From the NCBI GenBank assembly GCA_041658725.1, contig JBAZZQ010000033.1, forward strand, positions 1-45,435: a stretch of 45,435 nucleotides of DNA, read 5' to 3'. Under the pieces are notes generated by a model. The model did no database searches, had not been told where the DNA came from, and was given only the letters and a program-made list of their open reading frames with translations. This document shows, in pieces, positions 24,770-30,465 of the stretch (its first letter is position 1; each line of letters opens with the position of its first letter). The stretch is from JBAZZQ01 sp041658725 (GTDB lineage Bacteria > Planctomycetota > Phycisphaerae > JAAYCJ01). Both the position numbers and the translations under genes were made by a program.

Positions 24770-25965
24770 ACCTAAAAACATACCAGGCTCAAACCATGGC
24801 TCAGGCACTGGCTCATGTCAGACGCGACCTGGGAAAAGAGGCGGTCATCCTGAACACCCGAACGGTCAAAAAAGGCGGGTTCCTCGGCCTCGGAACCAAA
24901 AACATCGTTGAGGTAACCGCCACCTCCGGCGTCAATGTCCTTCATCCCGACCAAAGAAAGTCCTTTATGGAAAAGAGACGCGACCGTGAGGGAGCGGGTA
25001 TTACTGAAAAATCTCCCCCCCCCCAAGTCGATCATCTCCAGCAGGAATTGGTCCTCGTAAAACAAATGGTCCAGGAATTATTATATCAGAATAAACGTCA
25101 GCAGCACCCCGCCGTCCCCCAGGAACTCTTCGCCGCGTACCTGTGCCTGATTAACCAGCAGGTCGCCGAAGGCCTGGCCGGAGAAGTCATCGACGAAGTC
25201 AAATCCATCCTTTCCGCCGACCAGTTGAAGGACGCCAAGAAGGTACGATCCGTACTCACTCGTTCGATTGAAAAAATGCTACCACCAGCCCAGCCGATCA
25301 CTTTAAGCAAATCTGGTAAAACAAAGACCATCGCGCTCGTCGGCCCCACCGGAGTGGGAAAAACCACCACCATCGCCAAACTGGCCGCCAATTTTAAACT
25401 ACGCGACAAGAAATCCGTCGGACTGATCACCATCGATACCTACCGTATCGCCGCCGTTGATCAACTCCGAACCTACGCCGACATCATCAATGTCCCCCTG
25501 CGGGTCGTCCTCACCCCCGATGAACTTCGAGACGCCGTTAAATCCATGAGCAACCTGGACCTGGTTCTCATCGACACCGCCGGCAGAAGTCAGAACGACG
25601 ACCTTAAACTCCGCGAACTCAAATCCTTCCTCCACGCCGCGAAACCCGACGAAATCCACCTCGTCCTAAGCACCACCGCCAGTCAGGCGAATTTACAAGC
25701 CGCCGTCCAGCGATTCCAGTCTCTGAATATAGATCGAATCATCTTCACCAAACTCGACGAAGCCGTCGGACTCGGAATCCTCTTGAATATAATCAAAAAA
25801 CTCGACCGCGCCGTCTCGTATATCACCACCGGGCAGAATGTCCCCGATGACATCGAACCGGCCGCCGCGGAAAAATTGGCCCAATTACTCCTCCACCACC
25901 AAAATTGGCCCGACGCCAGCCAGTTGACCGCGGATGATTTCTCGATGGGAGTAGCACTCAAATGA
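24766..25965 (+). CDS. flhF: SRP-type GTPase FlhF
   Basis: 399 residues. The N-terminal B domain (MNLKTYQAQTMAQALAHVRR, DLGKEAVILNTRTVKKGG) is followed by a helical N domain and the GTPase G domain: G1 VGPTGVGKTTTIAKLAA, the DTYRIAAVDQL motif, G3 LIDTAGRSQND and G4 TKLDE. FlhF positions and counts flagella with FlhG. Residues near 83-86 (SPPPQ) are encoded by a run of ten consecutive cytosines (25015-25024), so a one-base slip would shift the frame ahead of the GTPase domain. It overlaps flhA and flhG by ATGA at each end. Confidence 0.96.
   Translation: MNLKTYQAQTMAQALAHVRRDLGKEAVILNTRTVKKGGFLGLGTKNIVEVTATSGVNVLHPDQRKSFMEKRRDREGAGITEKSPPPQVDHLQQELVLVKQMVQELLYQNKRQQHPAVPQELFAAYLCLINQQVAEGLAGEVIDEVKSILSADQLKDAKKVRSVLTRSIEKMLPPAQPITLSKSGKTKTIALVGPTGVGKTTTIAKLAANFKLRDKKSVGLITIDTYRIAAVDQLRTYADIINVPLRVVLTPDELRDAVKSMSNLDLVLIDTAGRSQNDDLKLRELKSFLHAAKPDEIHLVLSTTASQANLQAAVQRFQSLNIDRIIFTKLDEAVGLGILLNIIKKLDRAVSYITTGQNVPDDIEPAAAEKLAQLLLHHQNWPDASQLTADDFSMGVALK
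25015..25024 (+). repeat. C10 homopolymeric tract inside flhF
   Basis: Ten cytosines in a row, with the codons TCT CCC CCC CCC CAA. It is the longest G/C homopolymer I found in the window; other C runs are 6-7 long. Tracts of this length are common hot spots for slipped-strand mispairing. As the tract lies upstream of the GTPase domain, gain or loss of one C would abolish FlhF function. Confidence 0.9.
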
Positions 25966-26813
25966 CCTGGAACGACCAAGCATCAAAATTAAGGGAAATG
26001 ATGAAAAACTTTTCGCCTCGCGCGAAAATCATCACCCTCACTTCCGGCAAAGGAGGAGTCGGAAAAACCGTCACCGCGATCAACCTCGGACTGTGCCTGT
26101 CCGCGACCGGAAAACGCGTCATCCTCGTCGACGCCGATCTCGGACTGGCAAACGTGGATGTCCTGCTCGGAATCAACCGGCCGTATAACTTATATCACGT
26201 CCTCGCCGGACAAGCCACCCTCAACGACATCATTGTCGAGCATCCCACCGGTCTGCAGATCGTGCCCGGAGGGTCCGGTTTATCTAAACTGGCCAACCTT
26301 TCCGAATTCGAACGACAACATTTACTCCAGGTATTATCGGACCTCCAAAACCAGTCCGACATCATTATTTTCGATACCGCCGCGGGAATCAACAAGAACG
26401 TAATGTCCTTCGTCGATCTGGCCGATCTTGTCATCGTTGTGACAACACCGGAACCGACGGCCATTACTGACGCGTACGCTATGATTAAAACCGCTGTGCA
26501 GCAGCAGGTGGAAGGTCGTATCTGCGCCCTGATCAACCGGGTTACCTCCCGGCATGAAGCACGCGCCTGCCAGCAGAGAATCGCCCAGGTCACCAAAAAA
26601 TTCCTCAACACCAGTATTTACGACGCGGGATACATTCTTGAAGATTCACATGTCTCACAGGCCGTCCGAGCCAGAAAACCATTCGTCCTGGAATTTCCAA
26701 AGTGCCAGGCCAGTTATTGCATGATGAGCCTGGCTGCTAAATTGGCCAAAAATGTACAGCTACCTTCGCAAAAAGTAAGTTTCTTAAGAAAGGTCGCAAA
26801 CCTATTTTGGTAA
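25962..26813 (+). CDS. flhG: MinD-like ATPase FlhG (FleN/YlxH)
   Basis: 283 residues. The deviant Walker A is TSGKGGVGKTVTAINLGL and the downstream motifs are ILVDADLGLANVDVLLGI and IIIFDTAAGINKNV. The N-terminal DQASKLRE fits the DQAxxLR activation motif through which FlhG stimulates the FlhF GTPase. The C-terminal amphipathic helix (about 265-283, ending in KVSFLRKVANLFW) would be the membrane-targeting sequence. It limits the number of flagella. Overlaps flhF by ATGA. Confidence 0.95.
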   Translation: MTWNDQASKLREMMKNFSPRAKIITLTSGKGGVGKTVTAINLGLCLSATGKRVILVDADLGLANVDVLLGINRPYNLYHVLAGQATLNDIIVEHPTGLQIVPGGSGLSKLANLSEFERQHLLQVLSDLQNQSDIIIFDTAAGINKNVMSFVDLADLVIVVTTPEPTAITDAYAMIKTAVQQQVEGRICALINRVTSRHEARACQQRIAQVTKKFLNTSIYDAGYILEDSHVSQAVRARKPFVLEFPKCQASYCMMSLAAKLAKNVQLPSQKVSFLRKVANLFW

Positions 26814-26832
26814 AAATTATGGAAAAATATAT

Positions 26833-27108
26833 ATGTTAATCAAATTAATCTCAGGATCACTCGCCCTGCTCGCTTTCTCCGCCGCGATCTTCGCCGGACT
26901 GTGGGCAGGAAACGATTTGTCCACCATTCTTTTAAGGGCTTGGTGGGCATTGATCTTGTTTCTTATACTCGGCGTAATGATCGGTTGGATAGCACAGACC
27001 GTCATCGACGAACACATGGAAAAGGCAGCCAACGAGATCATCAATGAACTGCAAAACCAGCAGCCAACTCTTACCAGGAAAGAAACCGGAGTCGGCAATG
27101 CAGGCTAA
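26833..27108 (+). CDS. Small two-helix membrane protein between flhG and fliA
   Basis: 91 residues with two predicted transmembrane helices (about residues 7-27, SGSLALLAFSAAIFAGLWAG, and 37-58, WWALILFLILGVMIGWIAQT). A charged amphipathic C-terminal tail follows (DEHMEKAANEIINELQNQ). It stands 19 bp after flhG and 43 bp before fliA. I do not recognise a family. The consistent strand and tight placement suggest co-transcription, with a possible flagellar or membrane-anchoring role that I cannot specify. Confidence 0.65.
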   Translation: MLIKLISGSLALLAFSAAIFAGLWAGNDLSTILLRAWWALILFLILGVMIGWIAQTVIDEHMEKAANEIINELQNQQPTLTRKETGVGNAG

Positions 27109-27151
27109 ATTAATTTACTAACGGACAATACGATCACGGAGGATTAAAAAA

Positions 27152-28000
27152 ATGGAAGAAACATTGACGACAGGAACGGAAAAGACTTTCGACATCGACC
27201 AGTTGTGGAGAAGTTTTCAAGCTTCACAGGCGACCGATCTGCGAAACCAACTGATCGAACATTACATGCCGCTCGTTCGTTACAATGCGGAACGAGTCTG
27301 GTCCAAACTTCCCAATGAGGTCGAACTCGACGACCTGGTCAGTTGCGGGATCATGGGACTGATGGACGCCATCAACGCATTTGACCTGGGACGGAACGTG
27401 AAATTCGCCACCTACTGCTCCCGGCGAATTCGCGGAGCCATCCTCGATGAACTCCGCGAACGAGATTGGGTTCCCAGGATCGTTCGAAACCGTATGAGAC
27501 GGGTGGAGGTGGCCCGAAAAGCCCTCGAGGCCCAGCTCGGACGCGATCCCAGCCAGGATGAACTGGCCAGAGAAATGAAACTGCCCCCCGAGGAATTCAA
27601 ACGCGTCGTCAATGACACCAATCGCAGCATGTTTATCAGCCTGTCACGACCACGCAACGAATCCGACAGCCATAAGGACCTACGGGAAATCGACGTCCTC
27701 GAAGACAAACGCTCCCGCAACCCAATAATGGAAATGCAGAAAAAAGACATTAAAGAACTCATCATGCGCGGACTGTCCAAGGCGGAACGCCTGATCGTCC
27801 TGCTTTATTATTATGAAGAGCTGACCATGAAGGAAATAGGCTCGACACTGGACCTCTCCGAATCTCGCGTCAGCCAGATGCATTCCGCCATTGTCAAACG
27901 ACTCCGACAGCACCTGCAGAACCGCTCCAAAGAATTCGAAAAAGATATCCCCGGTGAAGAAACCTATATCAACGAAGGAGATAACGCCATAGAAGCGTAG
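27152..28000 (+). CDS. fliA: Flagellar sigma factor FliA (sigma-28)
   Basis: 282 residues. Region 2 shows HYMPLVRYNAERVW, VELDDLVSCGIMGLMDAINA and VKFATYCSRRIRGAILDELR, which is the usual FliA/WhiG pattern. RDWVPRIVR opens region 3 and the C-terminal LYYYEELTMKEIGSTLDLSE is the region-4 helix-turn-helix. It directs RNA polymerase to late flagellar and chemotaxis promoters and is usually restrained by FlgM (not in this window). A GGAGG ribosome-binding site precedes ATG 27152. No sigma-28-type promoter was found in this window, so its targets are probably elsewhere. Confidence 0.95.
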   Translation: MEETLTTGTEKTFDIDQLWRSFQASQATDLRNQLIEHYMPLVRYNAERVWSKLPNEVELDDLVSCGIMGLMDAINAFDLGRNVKFATYCSRRIRGAILDELRERDWVPRIVRNRMRRVEVARKALEAQLGRDPSQDELAREMKLPPEEFKRVVNDTNRSMFISLSRPRNESDSHKDLREIDVLEDKRSRNPIMEMQKKDIKELIMRGLSKAERLIVLLYYYEELTMKEIGSTLDLSESRVSQMHSAIVKRLRQHLQNRSKEFEKDIPGEETYINEGDNAIEA

Positions 28001-28042
28001 ATATGTACGCTGATAGCTATTATCTTTAAAGGAGCGACAAAA

Positions 28043-28372
28043 ATGTCGACAATTCCGCCCTCAAATGCCAATCTGGTTACCGGAGTTGTTCAGACCACCG
28101 TTTCGCAAAAACAGCGTGCCACAGAAAAAGCCTCCGTTGAAAAACAGCTTGCCCAACAGGCCCGCGAACAGGCCTTTCTGTCCGATCAGCAAGAGCACCA
28201 GGTCGAAGACACCCTTCACACCGAAGACAACATAATAGTACGAAAACACAACGAAGAAGAATCTCACCAGCAGCGAAAACATCGCCACCGGAAATTACCC
28301 GAAGACAATAAACCATCAGATGCTTCCGACGACCCCCAGCAAAAACCCGACCACATCGACCTCCAGGCATAA
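28043..28372 (+). CDS. Hypothetical small hydrophilic protein after fliA
   Basis: 109 residues, highly charged and rich in Gln, Glu, His and Lys. The central part resembles a coiled coil (KQRATEKASVEKQLAQQARE), then a His/Glu/Arg-rich region and a Pro/Asp-rich tail; probably largely disordered. An AAAGGAG ribosome-binding site lies at 28028-28034. It is located 42 bp from fliA and ends the + strand run, so it is likely the last gene of the flagellar transcript. I do not recognise it; a role as anti-sigma or chaperone would be speculation. Confidence 0.6.
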   Translation: MSTIPPSNANLVTGVVQTTVSQKQRATEKASVEKQLAQQAREQAFLSDQQEHQVEDTLHTEDNIIVRKHNEEESHQQRKHRHRKLPEDNKPSDASDDPQQKPDHIDLQA

Positions 28373-28413
28373 AAACGGGACTGCAGCAACTTTACCGATA
28401 TTCAACACTTGGT

Positions 28414-28432
28414 CCATTTGTGTAATTCGTGG
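28414..28432. repeat. Single arm of a GTGTAATTCGTGGT-type dispersed repeat
   Basis: ATTTGTGTAATTCGTGGT matches the style of a short dispersed sequence that is common next to genes in environmental bacteria and is related to the CACAGAG repeats (18524-18600). Only one arm is present here, so no hairpin forms. Confidence 0.35.
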
Positions 28433-28433
28433 T

Positions 28434-28477
28434 AAAAAAACAAAGAGCCCTTACCGGTCGAAACCGGCAACGGCCCT
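28434..28477 (-). terminator. Intrinsic terminator of the ferredoxin gene
   Basis: Read on the minus strand: a stem GCCGTTGCCGGT with a TTCG tetraloop and ACCGGTAAGGGC, with two or three internal mismatches, followed by TCTTTGTTTTTTT. The stem plus the T-rich tail immediately downstream (30 bp) of the ferredoxin stop is a good rho-independent terminator. In the + direction the hairpin is followed by no T-run, so it would not stop the flagellar transcript well. Confidence 0.75.
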
Positions 28478-28507
28478 TGACTTCCTTTCGGAAAGATGGG
28501 CTAACTG

Positions 28508-28687
28508 TTAATCTTTCATCGTGATCGCTTCGACAGGGCACTCATCCACACATACACCGCAATCGGTGCAGATACTGGAATCAACCACCGCCTTGCTCTC
28601 GCCATTCATGCTGATGGCTTCGGCTGGGCAGGCATCTACACAGGATTCACAACCAGTGCATTTTTCTTTGTCTACGGATGCGGGCAT
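28508..28687 (-). CDS. 2[4Fe-4S] ferredoxin
   Basis: 59 residues with two perfect CxxCxxCxxxCP motifs: C10-C13-C16-C20-P21 and C40-C43-C46-C50-P51. This is the clostridial-type ferredoxin layout: low-potential electron carriers used in anaerobic metabolism. AAGGAG stands eight bases ahead of the ATG. The gene stands on the minus strand downstream of nnrD, with a separate terminator after it. It could supply electrons to an activase-type enzyme, but no such link is shown by the sequence. Confidence 0.92.
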   Translation of the reverse strand: MPASVDKEKCTGCESCVDACPAEAISMNGESKAVVDSSICTDCGVCVDECPVEAITMKD

Positions 28688-28739
28688 TACCTTGCTCCTT
28701 CTCTAAAAATCGTTTTTATCTTTACCTTTACCGATGGTG

Positions 28740-28756
28740 CGGGGGAAATTCCCCCG
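28740..28756. repeat. CGGGGGAAATTCCCCCG palindrome between ferredoxin gene and nnrD
   Basis: A nearly perfect 17-base palindrome (CGGGGGAAATTCCCCCG) between the ferredoxin start (28687) and the nnrD stop (28842). No T-run follows on either strand, so it is a poor terminator. It may be an operator for the ferredoxin gene or simply a dispersed palindrome. Confidence 0.45.
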
Positions 28757-28833
28757 ACATGCGGCCACCAGTAATCTCTAAGTTATTCTTACTTCTTTAG
28801 CGTAAAAAGTCCAGAAAATTTTTCTTACCCCCC

Positions 28834-28845
28834 CTGAACGGTTAC
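28834..28845 (-). repeat. Solo GTAACCGTTCAG terminal repeat at the nnrD stop codon
   Basis: CTGAACGGTTAC on the + strand is an exact copy of the 12-bp terminal inverted repeat of the element at 40511-40641. On the minus strand it reads GTAACCGTTCAG, and its TAA is the stop codon of nnrD. The partner end is not nearby, so this looks like a relic of a mobile element. Confidence 0.7.
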
Positions 28846-29717
28846 GACTTTTGATTAGTTTTAAACGCGGATGGCAGAAATCGGAGTAGATCGGAGGCGG
28901 TGAGAGAAATTTCGCCGAGTTCCTTGGCCGCCAGGTCGCCGGCTAAACCATGAACATACGCGCCCAGCACGGCGGCATCGAATGGTGAAAGTTTTTGGCC
29001 CATGAGGGCGGCGATTACTCCCGTTAAAACATCACCCGCCCCACCGGTGGCCATTCCGGGATTTCCCGTTTGATTGATGTAGATTTGTTCGCCGTCGGTT
29101 ACTACGGTTTGCTCGCCTTTCAATAGGCAGACGGAAGAATTACCTTTCATCAATTTGGCCGTCCGGACGGCAAAATTTTGACGATCCGATTGAATTTGCG
29201 AGATGGACGTTTTTAGCAGGCGGGATAATTCACCCGGGTGAGGGGTGATGACGCAGGGACCGTCGAGCAGGCTGTGCCAGTCGATTTCGGATAGAAGGTT
29301 TAAAGCGTCGGCATCGATCACGATTGGAATTCCGGCTCGATTTATTTCGTTGATGAATGTTACCATCGGCTGAGCACGGCCGAGACCCGGTCCGACCGCG
29401 ATAACGTCAAACTTTTTTTGCCTGATTGTTACGTCGATCAGGTCCGGCAGCGCGATTTGCGAAATAAGACCATGCTCATCCCGCGGTAAAGGCATCGACG
29501 TTGCGCAGGGGGCGAGGGAGACTACCGTTTGTTGAATGGAATCAGGGATAGCCACGGTTACCAGACCCGCGCCTGACCGCAAGGCGCTATTGGCGGCCAA
29601 TGAAATCGCTCCCGGCATATCGCGCGATCCGCCTACGATAAGAATCCTGCCGAAATCCCCCTTATTGGCGTCTCGCCGCCGAGCCGGGAGTTTCGGAATG
29701 GATATAATCATTTTCAT
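28842..29717 (-). CDS. nnrD: ADP-dependent NAD(P)H-hydrate dehydratase
   Basis: 291 residues with the YjeF C-terminal (carbohydrate kinase-like) fold: an N-terminal GRILIVGGSRDMPGAISLAA, the GPGLGR motif, CVITPHPGELSRLL and the nucleotide-binding GNPGMATGGAGDVLTGVIAA. It repairs hydrated, redox-inactive NADH/NADPH using ADP. The partner epimerase NnrE is not fused here and not in the window. ATG 29717 (MKMIISIPKLP) is preferred to upstream in-frame starts, which would read through a REP palindrome. The stop codon is contained in a transposon-type terminal repeat, so the original C-terminus may have been longer. Confidence 0.93.
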   Translation of the reverse strand: MKMIISIPKLPARRRDANKGDFGRILIVGGSRDMPGAISLAANSALRSGAGLVTVAIPDSIQQTVVSLAPCATSMPLPRDEHGLISQIALPDLIDVTIRQKKFDVIAVGPGLGRAQPMVTFINEINRAGIPIVIDADALNLLSEIDWHSLLDGPCVITPHPGELSRLLKTSISQIQSDRQNFAVRTAKLMKGNSSVCLLKGEQTVVTDGEQIYINQTGNPGMATGGAGDVLTGVIAALMGQKLSPFDAAVLGAYVHGLAGDLAAKELGEISLTASDLLRFLPSAFKTNQKS

Positions 29718-29742
29718 ATATCCTGAATATACTGGATGAAGA

Positions 29743-29764
29743 CACGGTTGACAAGTCAACCGTG
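29743..29764. repeat. REP palindrome 1 flanking the RAYT gene
   Basis: CACGGTTGA-CAAG-TCAACCGTG: a perfect 9-bp stem followed by GGCACA. It belongs to the same series as the two at 29802-29824 and 30413-30435, in opposite orientation to REP 2. It lies just upstream of nnrD. Confidence 0.8.
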
Positions 29765-29801
29765 GCACAACTTTCGTTAAACCCATATCTTGGAGATGTG
29801 C

Positions 29802-29824
29802 CACGGCTGGCTTGCCCAGCCGTG
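29802..29824. repeat. REP palindrome 2 flanking the RAYT gene
   Basis: CACGGCTGG and CCAGCCGTG around a short CTTGC loop, preceded by TGTGC. It is 8 bases downstream of the RAYT stop codon (on the minus strand). The pair REP 1/REP 2 is in head-to-head orientation, as in the BIME arrangement of enterobacterial REPs. Confidence 0.85.
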
Positions 29825-29831
29825 TATTCTT

Positions 29832-30401
29832 TTATGTGGAGACAGAATCCATATCTAAGGGAACACCTCCCGCGTCCTCCCAAAACCTGGCACTGGACCA
29901 TATCCAGTCAGTAGGATACGCGACAAGATTTCGGCGTATGGGATTGGCATGGATGTATTGGACAATAGGCCAGAGACTTTTTTCATGAACAATATTTTGG
30001 TCATAACCTCCTCCTGGCGACCAAAATCGGAAGATCGTTTGCGCCCCTTCTTTTACGGTAAGAGCGTTTAGCCATTTGGTGTTTTGTATCTCGATAAGAC
30101 ATGACTTGGCCTTCCAGGACACCGATCTTTTTACATCCGACAAAAATCGTTCGATTTTGTAAATTTCGTTTCGAGGTTTGACAAGCAGATGCACGTGTTC
30201 CGGCATGATGACGTAAGAGTAAAGGTCATATTGGTGACGAATTTTTGCTGATCGGAAAGATTCTATAACCCAGGAACGCGATGTGTCCTTTGACAGCAAA
30301 GGCCACCGTTTGTAGCAGGAAAAGGTGAGAAAATGAACGTGACCTGGTTCGTTATACGTTTTCTTTTTCTTCCGTGGTTGATCTTCCATATTGCGAGCCA
30401 T
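29832..30401 (-). CDS. REP-associated tyrosine transposase (RAYT, Y1/IS200-like)
   Basis: 189 residues. The HUH motif is HVH at residues 69-71 in MPEHVHLLV, and WPIVQYIHANPIRRNLV is the conserved C-terminal helix bearing candidate catalytic tyrosines. The first part starts with RKKKKTYNEPGHVHFLTFSC. RAYTs are single-copy, domesticated relatives of IS200/IS605 transposases that nick and move REP hairpins. REP palindromes lie at both gene ends (29743-29824 and 30413-30435). ATG 30401 is favoured because a longer reading frame (from 30461) would start inside REP 3. It is unrelated to bamA and nnrD functionally. Confidence 0.9.
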   Translation of the reverse strand: MARNMEDQPRKKKKTYNEPGHVHFLTFSCYKRWPLLSKDTSRSWVIESFRSAKIRHQYDLYSYVIMPEHVHLLVKPRNEIYKIERFLSDVKRSVSWKAKSCLIEIQNTKWLNALTVKEGAQTIFRFWSPGGGYDQNIVHEKSLWPIVQYIHANPIRRNLVAYPTDWIWSSARFWEDAGGVPLDMDSVST

Positions 30402-30412
30402 CGTGAAAAAGG

Positions 30413-30435
30413 CACGGCTGGACAAGCCAGCCGTG
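30413..30435. repeat. REP palindrome 3 between RAYT and bamA
   Basis: CACGGCTG and CAGCCGTG with a GACAAGC loop, followed by GCACA. It resembles REP 1 and REP 2 and lies at the 5' side of the RAYT gene, directly between it and the bamA stop. The presence on both sides of the transposase is the hallmark of RAYT loci. Confidence 0.85.
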
Positions 30436-30465
30436 GCACATTCATTACAGATTTTTTCCAAGTCG

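Noticed and set aside
28378..28482. Terminator of the flagellar operon on the + strand
   Set aside because: The hairpin has its T-run only on the minus strand side, so it fits the ferredoxin gene rather than the flagellar transcript. I found no clear + strand terminator.
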